Shown here in pieces: positions 34,393 through 42,093 of a stretch of DNA of 61,013 nt; within the stretch, counting starts at the first letter, position 1, and each line of letters starts with the position of its first letter. The stretch lies in assembly GCA_025935925.1 (NCBI GenBank), contig JAICUI010000013.1, positions 1 through 61,013 on the forward strand, given 5' to 3'. Below the pieces are notes generated by a model that was given only the letters and a program-made list of their open reading frames with translations, was not told the origin of the DNA and did not search any database. Source of the DNA: Chloroflexota bacterium. GTDB lineage: Bacteria; Chloroflexota; Limnocylindria; Limnocylindrales; CSP1-4. A program made the position numbers and the translations under genes.

Positions 34393-35164
34393 CGCCGGTC
34401 CTCGCGCGGTCGTGGGCGATCAGCAGCCGCAGGCTCTCGACGGCGGTGTCGAGCAGCGCGTCGAGCGTGAACGGGGCGTCGGACGGCTCGGCGTCGGGGC
34501 CGCCGGACATGATCATCAGCCCGCCGGCCCGCACGTCGTGGATCGCGGCGACGACGAACAGCGCCGCGCACTCCATCTCGGAGCAGATGGCGCCGCCCGC
34601 GACCCAGGCGTCCCAGCGGGCGTGGAGCTGCCGCGCGAGCGGCATCCGGTCCGGCTCGACCTCGCCATAGAACGAGTCCTTGGACTGCGTCACGCCCAGG
34701 CGGTGGCGATGGCCGAGGCCGCGGGCCGCGTCACGGACGGCGACCACGACGTCGACGTCGGCGAGCGCCGGAAAGCCCTCGGGCACGTAGTGCATCGTCG
34801 TGCCCTCGTCGCGGATCGCGGCAGTGACGACGGCGAGGTCGCCCGGGCGCGTGCCGGGCTGCATCCCGCCCGACGTGCCGACGCGAATCAAGGTGTCGGC
34901 GCCGACCTGCACGAGCTCCTCTGCCGCGATCGCGGTCGATGGGCAGCCGATGCCCGTCGAGGTGACGCTCACGAGCTCGCCGTCGAGGGTCCCGGACCAG
35001 GTGGTGTACTCGCGGTTCGACGCGACGAGCCGCGGGTCGTCGAACCGGGACGCGATCGGCTCGCACCGGCCGGGGTCGCCGGGCAGCAGCACGTACCGCC
35101 CGACGTCGCCGCGGCGCAGGCGGGTGTGGTCCGTCACGACCGCGGCGGCGCTGCCCGTGGTCAT
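34379..35164 (-). CDS. Nucleoside phosphorylase, uridine phosphorylase-like, paralogue 1
   Basis: The enzyme would split a nucleoside with phosphate into base and (deoxy)ribose-1-phosphate. The 261 residues contain the phosphate loop LLPGDPGRCEPIASRFDD, RVGTSGGMQPG, the base-binding segment TQSKDSFYGEVEPDRMP and the ribose-binding ICSEMECAALFVV (Glu-Met-Glu). In the neighbouring paralogue the base segment has Gln where this one has Glu168, so base choice may differ. ATG 35164, seven bases after the paralogue's stop. Confidence 0.92.
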   Translation of the reverse strand: MTTGSAAAVVTDHTRLRRGDVGRYVLLPGDPGRCEPIASRFDDPRLVASNREYTTWSGTLDGELVSVTSTGIGCPSTAIAAEELVQVGADTLIRVGTSGGMQPGTRPGDLAVVTAAIRDEGTTMHYVPEGFPALADVDVVVAVRDAARGLGHRHRLGVTQSKDSFYGEVEPDRMPLARQLHARWDAWVAGGAICSEMECAALFVVAAIHDVRAGGLMIMSGGPDAEPSDAPFTLDALLDTAVESLRLLIAHDRARTGDGRG

Positions 35165-35171
35165 CGGCGGG

Positions 35172-35954
35172 TCATCGTCCCGTCGCGGCGGTCCGGTCCG
35201 CCTCGATCAGCACCTTCAGGCCCTCGACCGCCGTGCGGATGCACAGCTCGAGGTCCATGCGCGCGTTCTCCTCCTCGGTCATCGGGCGCTGGTCGGGATG
35301 ACCGGCGATCAGCATCACGCCGCCGGCCCGAACGCCGAGCGTGGACGCGACGATGTACTGCGTCGCCGCCTCCATCTCGGAGCAGATCGCCCCGCCGGCC
35401 ATCCACGCGGTCCACCGATCCTTGAGGCGGTTCGCGACCGGCATCCGTCCCGGCTCGTGCTGGCCGTAGAACGAATCCTTGGACTGCGACACGCCGAGAT
35501 GCGCCGTCGCGCCGGTCCGGCGCGCGCCCTCGCGCAGCGCGATCGTGACGTCCAGGTTCGCGACGGCCGGGAACTCGATCGGGAGGTAGTGGACCGACGT
35601 CCCCTCGTCACGGATCGCCCCGGTCACGATTCCGAGGTCGCCGGGCGTGATCCACTCCTGCATCGCGCCCGAGGTCCCGACGCGGATGAACGTGTCGGCG
35701 CCGACGCGCACGAGCTCCTCCATCGCGATCGCGCTCGACGGGCCGCCGATCCCGGTCGACGTGACCGAGACCGGCTCCCCGAGGAGCGTCCCGGTCCAGG
35801 TGGTGTACTCGCGGTGCGTCGAGACGTGCCGTGCATCGTCGAAGTGCGCGGCGATCGATTCGCACCGGCCGGGGTCGCCGGGCAGGAACACGTAGCGACC
35901 GACGTCGCCACCGCGGAGCTGGACGTGGTACTGGACATCGCCGGGAACGGCCAT
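35172..35954 (-). CDS. Nucleoside phosphorylase, uridine phosphorylase-like, paralogue 2
   Basis: The product has 260 residues and is clearly related to the next gene along its whole length: FLPGDPGRCESIAAHFDDAR, VTSTGIGGPSSAIAMEELVR, RVGTSGAMQEW, SQSKDSFYGQHEPGRMP and ICSEMEAATQYIV. Gln164 in SFYGQHEP likely corresponds to the uracil-binding Gln of uridine phosphorylase, which favours a pyrimidine substrate. ATG 35954 is 76 bases from the EcfT gene's end, inside the same leftward unit. The pair probably arose by tandem duplication. Confidence 0.92.
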   Translation of the reverse strand: MAVPGDVQYHVQLRGGDVGRYVFLPGDPGRCESIAAHFDDARHVSTHREYTTWTGTLLGEPVSVTSTGIGGPSSAIAMEELVRVGADTFIRVGTSGAMQEWITPGDLGIVTGAIRDEGTSVHYLPIEFPAVANLDVTIALREGARRTGATAHLGVSQSKDSFYGQHEPGRMPVANRLKDRWTAWMAGGAICSEMEAATQYIVASTLGVRAGGVMLIAGHPDQRPMTEEENARMDLELCIRTAVEGLKVLIEADRTAATGR

Positions 35955-36030
35955 GGAACCTCCGGATCGGGTACGGGCTGGGTGACGGGGTCGAGGGGCG
36001 GCGACGACGGCGCGGCGGGAGAGGGTGCGG

Positions 36031-36921
36031 CTACGCTCGGATCACGACCCAGATCGCCGAGGCGATGAAGCCGACGAACAGCACCGCAGCCGCGGCGACG
36101 AGGACGATCGCGAGTGCCGGCGGGAAGATCAGCGTCCGGCTCATGTCGAGCGCGCCGGTGTTCAGGAACACGGCAATGCACACCGCGAGGAACGCGAACC
36201 CGGCGATCCCGACGACCCAGTCGACGGGGCGCACCGCCACCTGGCGGTAGCTCGTCTTGTGGCCGCTGGACCCGAACGCCCGGGATTCCAACGAGATCGA
36301 CAGCTGCTGGACGCGCTCGATCGCTCCCGCGAACACCGGGACGAAGCTCGGGATGACGGCGCCGAACCCAGTGCTCTTCATCCCGCGCGACTTCTGCGCG
36401 CTCATCACCACGCCGATCTCGCGTTGCAGCACCGGGATGAGCTGCAGTGTCATTGCGAGCATGAAGTTCAGGACATACGGGACGTGCAGCCGGCTGAGCG
36501 ACGTGAACAGGTCGCTCGGGTGCGTGGTCATGATCATGACCAGGGCGAAGATCGTCATCGACGTCGCCCGCGCGAGCAGCGACAGCCCGCTGTAGATGCC
36601 TTCCTGGTAGATGGTGAACGGCCCGATCGTCGCGATCGGCGTCCACGGCTGCGGGAATGCCGGAGCCACGCTCTGGAACACGATGAGCGAGGTCGCGACG
36701 GGCAGCAGGATCAGCATCACCCGCGAGAACTGGCGCCAGATCCCGGCCATCGTCACGAGCCCGAGCCCGACGATGGACAGCGCGATCAGGAACAGCGGGT
36801 TTCGCGTCGCGAAGGAGATCACGAGCACGGCCAGGACCCAGACGAGCTTCGCGATCGGGTTCAGCCGGTGGATGAACGAGTTCCCGGCCACCATCGAGAC
36901 CGGGACGGCGACTCCCTGCAT
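36031..36921 (-). CDS. ecfT: ECF transporter transmembrane component (EcfT)
   Basis: The product has 296 residues. Hydrophobic helices at about 30-120 are followed by a long amphipathic region with the two coupling motifs of EcfT: SAQKSRGMKS and SLESRAFGSS, whose Arg residues insert into the two ATPases. Three further hydrophobic stretches follow at the C-terminus. EcfT scaffolds the substrate-binding S component to the ATPases. Starts three bases after ecfA2. Its position in a nucleoside-degradation operon points to nucleoside, base or a related ligand. Confidence 0.9.
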   Translation of the reverse strand: MQGVAVPVSMVAGNSFIHRLNPIAKLVWVLAVLVISFATRNPLFLIALSIVGLGLVTMAGIWRQFSRVMLILLPVATSLIVFQSVAPAFPQPWTPIATIGPFTIYQEGIYSGLSLLARATSMTIFALVMIMTTHPSDLFTSLSRLHVPYVLNFMLAMTLQLIPVLQREIGVVMSAQKSRGMKSTGFGAVIPSFVPVFAGAIERVQQLSISLESRAFGSSGHKTSYRQVAVRPVDWVVGIAGFAFLAVCIAVFLNTGALDMSRTLIFPPALAIVLVAAAAVLFVGFIASAIWVVIRA

Positions 36922-36924
36922 CGG

Positions 36925-37839
36925 TCAGGACCCTCCGCTCGCGGGGCGTGCCAGGGCATGCTCGAGCGTCGCCGCGAGCTCCGGGACGGCGAGCGCCGGG
37001 AGTGCACCCGTCCGCGAACGCAGCCGGAGCGAGATCTCCGTCACCTGCGGCGGTTCGAGCTTGGTCTGGGCCATGACGTCCCGGTCGGCGAACACGTCGC
37101 GCGGCGGCCGATCGGCGATCAGCCTGCCGTTCCACATCACCAGCAGCCGGTCGGCGACGTCGGCGAGGAGCTGCATGTCGTGCGAGACGCAGATGACCGT
37201 CGACCCCTCCTCCCGGAGCCGGCCGATGAGCTCGTTGATCTTGCGCGTCGTGATGTGGTCCTGGCCGGTGGACGGCTCGTCCAGGACGAAGATCGCCGGG
37301 CGCATCGTGTAGATCGCCGCGATGCCGACGAGCTTGCGCATCGGGAAGCTGATCCGGTACGGGTGCTGCCCCCGGACGGCCTCGAGGCCGAAGAAGGCGA
37401 TCGCCTGCTCCACGCGCTCCGCGATCTCGTCCTCTGGGACACCCAGGTTGCGCGGGCCGAACCCGAGGTCGACCTCGACCGAGCTCGCGAACAGCTGGTG
37501 GTTCGGGTTCTGGAACACGTAGCCGACATACGCCGCGAGCTCCTGCACGCGCTTGCCTGCGGTGTCGACGCCCGCCACCGCGACCCGGCCGCTCGTCGGC
37601 TTGAGGAGCCCGTTGAGGTGCTTCGTGAGCGTCGTCTTGCCGCTCCCGTTCTGGCCGACGACGCCCACGATCTCGCCGGCGCGGATCTGCACGGAGACGT
37701 CGTCGAGCGCGCGCACCCCGGCGCGCGCGTAGTCGTACGTGAGGTGCGAGATGTCGACCGCGACATCGCCGCCGGTGCGCCGCGATCGGGGATCCGCGCC
37801 GCGCGCGAGTTCCTGCGCCGGGTCCGCCGCGGCGGTCAT
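36925..37839 (-). CDS. ecfA2: ECF transporter ATPase 2 with altered ABC signature
   Basis: The product has 304 residues. The Walker A motif GQNGSGKTT is at about 62-70, a Q-loop at [12 protein letters not shown], the Walker B motif [11 protein letters not shown] at 184-194, and an H-loop in CVSHDMQLL. The ABC signature, normally LSGGQ-like, reads [15 protein letters not shown], so the Ser-Gly-Gly core is lost. In a heterodimer this would leave one composite ATP site non-canonical, while the partner EcfA1 keeps a perfect LSGGQQQR. ATG 37839 overlaps the ecfA1 stop (ATGA). Confidence 0.9.
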   Translation of the reverse strand: MTAAADPAQELARGADPRSRRTGGDVAVDISHLTYDYARAGVRALDDVSVQIRAGEIVGVVGQNGSGKTTLTKHLNGLLKPTSGRVAVAGVDTAGKRVQELAAYVGYVFQNPNHQLFASSVEVDLGFGPRNLGVPEDEIAERVEQAIAFFGLEAVRGQHPYRISFPMRKLVGIAAIYTMRPAIFVLDEPSTGQDHITTRKINELIGRLREEGSTVICVSHDMQLLADVADRLLVMWNGRLIADRPPRDVFADRDVMAQTKLEPPQVTEISLRLRSRTGALPALAVPELAATLEHALARPASGGS

Positions 37840-38711
37840 CGGGCCACTCCCGCGAGCCGCGTCTCGAGCGCCGTCACGGCGTCGTCCGCCGTGACGGGCA
37901 GCAGATCGGTCCAGCCGGCTCCGCCGTCCCGGAGCCACAGGGCGAGCTCCGTGGCCTGCGGCGGTCGAAGCCCGATCCGCTCGAGCAGCTCGCGCTGGGC
38001 GAACACCTCGCGCGGCGTGCCGTTGGCCACGATCCGGCCGCCGTCGAGCACGATCACCCGGTCGGCGTAGCGGGCCATCACCTCCACCTCGTGCTCGGCC
38101 ATGACGACGGTCATCCCGTTGTCGCGGTTCAGGCGCGCCGCGATCTCGAACACCTCCTGCTTCCCGATGGGATCCAGGTTCGAGGTGGGCTCGTCCATCA
38201 CGAGGATTCGCGGCCGCATCGCGAGCACCGCCGCGATGGCGAGCCGCTGCTGCTGGCCACCCGAGAGGGCGAGCGGCATGCGCTCGTCGAAGCCGACGAG
38301 GTCCACCATCGCGAGGGCATCGGCGATCCGGCCGCGCATCTCCTCGTACGGCACGCCGAGGTTCTCGAGCCCGAGGGCCACCTCTTCCGCGACGGTCATC
38401 TGGCTCATCTGGAACTCGGGGTTGTCGAACACGATCCCGACGGTCTTGGCCATCTCGCGGACCGGCGTGTCGGTGGCGTCGACGCCCGCGACCCGCACCT
38501 CGCCCTCGAGGTCGCCCATGACCATGTTCGGGATGATCCCGTTGATGCACAGCTCGAGGGTCGTCTTGCCGGCCCCATTGAGCCCGAGGATGGCGACGTA
38601 CTCGCCCTCGTCGATCGTCAGCGAGATGTCCTGCAGGGCATATGCGTCGGACGCCGCGTACTGGAACGAGACCCGGTCGAACTCGATGATCGGCGCGCGC
38701 TCGGACGGCAA
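37836..38711 (-). CDS. ecfA1: ECF transporter ATPase 1
   Basis: The product has 291 residues: Walker A LGLNGAGKTTLEL, Q-loop VFDNPEFQMSQMTV, signature LALSGGQQQRLAIAAVL, Walker B ILVMDEPTSNLDPIG and H-loop VVMAEHEVEVMA. The last is the usual ECF AEH variant. The start is probably TTG at 38711, preceded by CGGAGC; no ATG or GTG lies closer to the conserved N-terminus IIEFDRVSFQY. It powers the importer with EcfA2. A 95-base gap separates it from the small membrane protein gene. Confidence 0.9.
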   Translation of the reverse strand: MPSERAPIIEFDRVSFQYAASDAYALQDISLTIDEGEYVAILGLNGAGKTTLELCINGIIPNMVMGDLEGEVRVAGVDATDTPVREMAKTVGIVFDNPEFQMSQMTVAEEVALGLENLGVPYEEMRGRIADALAMVDLVGFDERMPLALSGGQQQRLAIAAVLAMRPRILVMDEPTSNLDPIGKQEVFEIAARLNRDNGMTVVMAEHEVEVMARYADRVIVLDGGRIVANGTPREVFAQRELLERIGLRPPQATELALWLRDGGAGWTDLLPVTADDAVTALETRLAGVAR

Positions 38712-38806
38712 GCTCAGGCTCCGCTGGCGCCGCTCGCGCGGCGAAGGATGAAGTGGGCAGGCGGGACGCTGAGGGGGCGCCCCGCCTGCGGGATGCGTGC
38801 GAGCGG

Positions 38807-39073
38807 TCAGTCGTCCATGCGCTGGACGATGATCGCGATCCCGGCGGCGAGGATGAACAGCCCGAGGACCATCACCGACCCGCTGAGGATCGTGTACGGC
38901 TCGGCGCCGTCGACGAGCGCGGCGATCTCGCCTGACGCCCACGGCATGAGCAGCGCGAAGATGCCGAGCGCGATGACGCCGGCGCCGAGCTGCTCCTTGG
39001 TGCCGACCGTTCGCCCCTCCGAGACGTCCTCGGCGGGCTGCGTGACGGCCTGGGTGGTGTCCTGAACGGCCAT
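38807..39073 (-). CDS. Small two-helix membrane protein inside the ECF operon
   Basis: The product has 88 residues. A polar N-terminus (about 30 residues) is followed by helix 1 (AGVIALGIFALLMPWASGEI), a short acidic external loop, helix 2 (LSGSVMVLGLFILAAGIAII) and the tail QRMDD. I do not recognise the family. It lies nine bases after the S-component gene and before the ATPases, so it may be an accessory or stabilising subunit of this ECF transporter. ATG at 39073 follows AGGAGGGC. Confidence 0.65.
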   Translation of the reverse strand: MAVQDTTQAVTQPAEDVSEGRTVGTKEQLGAGVIALGIFALLMPWASGEIAALVDGAEPYTILSGSVMVLGLFILAAGIAIIVQRMDD

Positions 39074-39082
39074 GGAGCCCTC

Positions 39083-39790
39083 CTACGACGCGTTCGAGGT
39101 GAGGATCACGGACACGATCGCCACGGCGATGCCGATGACGACGCCACCCGCCGCGATCGCCACCGTCCGCATGGGGGCGGCCTTGATCAGCGGCAGGTCC
39201 GCGGTGAGGTTCTCGGGGAGCGCCTCGATGATCGCGAGGGCGACGAAGCCCGAGATGATCTTGTCGGCGAGCGACACGAGGATGTTCGACGAGAACACCG
39301 AGACGATCAGGTTCTGGCCCATCGCCAGGAACGCGGCCGTCATGAGGTCGCTGAAGTGGCCGGTCGCGCCACCGAACACGAACACGTAGATCGGCACCGC
39401 CGTCAGCGAGACGGCGACGGCGACGATCAGGTTGAGGATGAAGAACCGTGGGATGGACCGGCCCATCCCGACGCTGCGCACGCCGTAGCCCCAGACCAGG
39501 GCGCCGACGACGTTGCACAACGCGAACGGGAGGCCGATGGGTCCGGACAGAAACGCGCTGCCGGTGTTGGTGATGACGCCGACGAGGGCGCCCCACCACG
39601 GACCCAGGACGATGGCGACCACCGCGGTCCCGATCATGTCCAGGAAGATCGGGAGATGCAGCAGGCCGACGATGTAGCCGCCGACGATGTTCAGCGCGGC
39701 GGCGACGGGAACGAGCGTGACGACGTAGGTGAGCGGGATCCGCTGCGATCGGCGCCTCGGTGCGCTTCCAGCGGTCGTGACGGCTGCCAT
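39083..39790 (-). CDS. ECF transporter substrate-binding (S) component-like membrane protein
   Basis: The product has 235 residues with six hydrophobic helices: LTYVVTLVPVAAALNIVGGY, then LDMIGTAVVAIVLGPWWGAL and GLPFALCNVVGALVWGYG. The length and the GxWxG-like segment after helix 2 fit ECF S components. It would bind the ligand and topple in the membrane when coupled to EcfT. The start at ATG 39790 has GAGGAGGAA upstream; an ATG at 39820 is less likely. Ligand unknown; the operon implies nucleoside or nucleobase. Confidence 0.78.
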   Translation of the reverse strand: MAAVTTAGSAPRRRSQRIPLTYVVTLVPVAAALNIVGGYIVGLLHLPIFLDMIGTAVVAIVLGPWWGALVGVITNTGSAFLSGPIGLPFALCNVVGALVWGYGVRSVGMGRSIPRFFILNLIVAVAVSLTAVPIYVFVFGGATGHFSDLMTAAFLAMGQNLIVSVFSSNILVSLADKIISGFVALAIIEALPENLTADLPLIKAAPMRTVAIAAGGVVIGIAVAIVSVILTSNAS

Positions 39791-39869
39791 GCCTTCCTCC
39801 TCAGCAACCAGGTGATGCACTCACGGCCGACCCCCCTTCCCTCCATGGGCCGGCGACCACGTCAGTAGG

Positions 39870-40670
39870 TCAAGACACCACCTCCGTGCTCGGACCGGGT
39901 TGCAGGGAAGTCGGCTCGGTGCGCCCGGGCGCGGCGAGCTCGCGGCCGGCGTCAGGAGACCCGCGCCGGACGTACACCGAGAACATGTCGTTGCGCAGAT
40001 GGACGTACGAGAACATCACGATCCGGCCGTCGCTCAGCTGGTGGACCTGCGTGAGCACGAGGGTGAGGTCGCCCGGCTGGACGCCCAGCTGGCGCGCGAG
40101 CGACTCGTCGGCCATCCCCGCCCGGAGCAGCGCGTGGCCGCTCGCGACGGGAAGGCCGTAGAACCCGCCCAGGAGCTCGTAGATGCTCCCGCGGTAGCTC
40201 GCGGCGTCGAGCGGCAACCCGGGCTCGACGACCAGGTAGTCGCAGGAGTACACCGCCGGCTGTCCGTCGGCGGCCCGCGTGCGCCGGACGAGCAGCACCT
40301 GGTCGAGTCCCGGCCGCCCCAGGCCGAGCGCAACCTCCTCCGAGGCGACCTCGATCGCCGCGCTCACGTCCGTGGTCGTGGGCGTCATGCCCATCTCGCG
40401 GATCATGTCGCTGATCGATAGGTTGGCCTCGAGCAGCATCGAGATGCGCTGGCCGGCCGAGCGTCCGAGGACGTAGGTCCCGCGCCCCTGCTCGCGGCTC
40501 AGCAGCCCGCGCGCCACGAGCCGGCCGACCGCTTCGCGAAGCGTCGTGCGGCTCACGCCCATGGCCCGTGCAAGGTCCGTCTCGACCGGGAGTTGGGAGC
40601 CCACGGGGTACTCACCCATGGAGATCCGGCGTTCGAGCTCACGCGCCACCGATTCGGTCCGCGTCCGCAA
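39870..40670 (-). CDS. GntR-family regulator, HutC/UTRA subfamily
   Basis: The product has 266 residues. The winged helix is at about 5-70 (GEYPVGSQLPVETDLARAMG, then SRTTLREAVGRLVARGLLSR), with a UTRA ligand domain at about 90-240 (LVRRTRAADGQPAVYSCDYL, then GGFYGLPVASGHALL). The start is TTG at 40670 or a GTG seven codons in. UTRA regulators sense small metabolites such as sugars or histidine derivatives. It is the first gene of the leftward nucleoside operon and is divergent from a nucleoside hydrolase, so it likely represses both until a nucleoside-derived ligand appears. Confidence 0.9.
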   Translation of the reverse strand: MRTRTESVARELERRISMGEYPVGSQLPVETDLARAMGVSRTTLREAVGRLVARGLLSREQGRGTYVLGRSAGQRISMLLEANLSISDMIREMGMTPTTTDVSAAIEVASEEVALGLGRPGLDQVLLVRRTRAADGQPAVYSCDYLVVEPGLPLDAASYRGSIYELLGGFYGLPVASGHALLRAGMADESLARQLGVQPGDLTLVLTQVHQLSDGRIVMFSYVHLRNDMFSVYVRRGSPDAGRELAAPGRTEPTSLQPGPSTEVVS

Positions 40671-40692
40671 CGATTAGACTCCCATCAGTCGT

Positions 40693-40720
40693 TTGACGTT
40701 TACCCTATTCCTGTCGTCAA
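40693..40720. promoter_or_regulatory. Inverted repeat TTGACG-N16-CGTCAA in the divergent control region
   Basis: Six-base arms at 40693-40698 and 40715-40720 are centred 22 bases apart (two helical turns), inside an unusually A/T-rich stretch for this genome. It lies between the HutC-type regulator and a divergent nucleoside hydrolase. It may be the operator, or two oppositely facing -35-like elements. Confidence 0.4.
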
Positions 40721-40744
40721 GACCCGTGCGGGAGGGGCTCGGAG

Positions 40745-41683
40745 ATGCGGGACGTGATCCTCGACGTCGACATGGGGATCGACGATGCGATCGCCGCCAT
40801 GTACCTGACGACGTTTGCCGAGGTCCGGATCGCCGCCGCGGGAACCGTCCACGGCAACGTCGACGCGGCCGGTGCCGCGCGCAACGTCCTGCGGGTGTTC
40901 GACCTGTGCGACATCGACGCGCCCGTGGCGATCGGCGCCGCGCGGCCGCTCGTCCGCGACCTCCACCTCGCGCCCGAGGTGCACGGTGCGGACGGGCTCG
41001 GCAACGTCGCGCCGCCCGCGTCCTCGCGCGAGCCGTCCGGCGAGTCCGCTCCCGAGCAGCTCGTCCGGCTCGCCCGTTCCGATCCCGGCCGATACGAGAT
41101 CCTCGCCACGGGTCCGCTGACGAACCTCGCTGTGGCGCTCGTGCTCGAGCCGAGGCTGCCGGAGCTCGTCCGCGCGGTCACGATCATGGGCGGCGCTGCC
41201 CACGGCGTCGGCAACATGACGCCGCTCGCCGAGGCGAACATCTGGCACGACCCGGAGGCGGCGCGGCTGGTGTTCGCGGCGACGTGGCCGCTGACGATGG
41301 TCGGGCTCGATGTCACCAACGTCACGCGCCTGGAGGAGCAGGACCTCGCGAGGCTCGGGCGGTCACCGGCGCCGCGTGCCGCGCTGGCCGGCCGGATCCT
41401 CGTCCACTACCTCGACTTCTACGAGATGATCACGAGCCGCCGCGTGTGCCCGCTCCACGACCCGCTCGCGGCCGGCATCCTCGCGGACCCGACGCTCGTG
41501 ACGCGGTCGCTGGACGCCGAGATCTCCGTCGGCCTGGACGAAGCGTCGCGCGGGATGACGATCGTGGACCGGCGGCGCGACGGCGGCCCCGTCGCGACCG
41601 ACGCCCCCGCCGCGCACCGCGTCGTGACAGAGGTCGATGGCCGGCGGTTCGTGGAAGACCTGCTCACCCGCCTCGGGGCCTGA
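40745..41683 (+). CDS. Nucleoside hydrolase (IUNH family), second copy
   Basis: The product has 312 residues. The calcium-binding start is ILDVDMGIDDAIAAMYL, followed by the ribose loop EILATGPLTNLAVAL, VTIMGGAAHGVGNMTPLAEA and IWHDPEAARLV, with a late His/Asp in CPLHDPLAAG. It hydrolyses nucleosides to base and ribose. It differs clearly from the copy at 32139 and may prefer other bases. ATG 40745 follows GGGAGGGGC. Divergently paired with the HutC-type regulator; its last 20 bases overlap the convergent cupin gene. Confidence 0.92.
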   Translation: MRDVILDVDMGIDDAIAAMYLTTFAEVRIAAAGTVHGNVDAAGAARNVLRVFDLCDIDAPVAIGAARPLVRDLHLAPEVHGADGLGNVAPPASSREPSGESAPEQLVRLARSDPGRYEILATGPLTNLAVALVLEPRLPELVRAVTIMGGAAHGVGNMTPLAEANIWHDPEAARLVFAATWPLTMVGLDVTNVTRLEEQDLARLGRSPAPRAALAGRILVHYLDFYEMITSRRVCPLHDPLAAGILADPTLVTRSLDAEISVGLDEASRGMTIVDRRRDGGPVATDAPAAHRVVTEVDGRRFVEDLLTRLGA

Positions 41684-42077
41684 CCGCCGCGCCGTAGTCG
41701 CGGTCCGGTATCTGCTCGCCCCACGCCGACTCCGCCCCGTCGTCACCCGCCTCGAACACCGCGAGGTGGGTCATGAAGTGGTCGGGCGCGGCGCCGTGCC
41801 AGTGCCACTCGCCGGGCGGGGTCGCGATCGTGTCGCCGGCGCGGATCTCGAGCAGCTCGCCGCCACGCGCCTGGATCCGGCCGACGCCGTCGAGCACGTG
41901 GAGCGTCTGGCCGACCGGGTGCGCGTGCCACGCGTTGCGGGCACCCGGCGCGAAGCGGACGATGCTCGCCCGGACGCGTGACGGGGGCTCACCGTGCACC
42001 AGCTCGTCGATCCACACGTCGCCGATGAAGCGATCCGACGATCCCCTGGTCGTCGCCGGCTTGTCGATGATGTCCAC
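41664..42077 (-). CDS. Cupin-fold protein, carboxymuconolactone-linked/mandelonitrile-lyase-like
   Basis: The product has 137 residues and a single cupin with ligands in NAWHAHPVGQTLHVLDGVG and GEWHWHGAAPDHFMTHLAV. This His-rich WHWHGA signature is the pattern of manganese cupins annotated as hydroxynitrile lyases or found fused to carboxymuconolactone decarboxylases. The GTG at 42077 is preceded by AGGAGG. It follows the alcohol dehydrogenase gene by 16 bases and is probably cotranscribed, perhaps for detoxification or aldehyde chemistry. Exact function unknown. Confidence 0.82.
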   Translation of the reverse strand: MDIIDKPATTRGSSDRFIGDVWIDELVHGEPPSRVRASIVRFAPGARNAWHAHPVGQTLHVLDGVGRIQARGGELLEIRAGDTIATPPGEWHWHGAAPDHFMTHLAVFEAGDDGAESAWGEQIPDRDYGAAVRPRGG

Positions 42078-42093
42078 GGCGTGCCTCCTGTCC

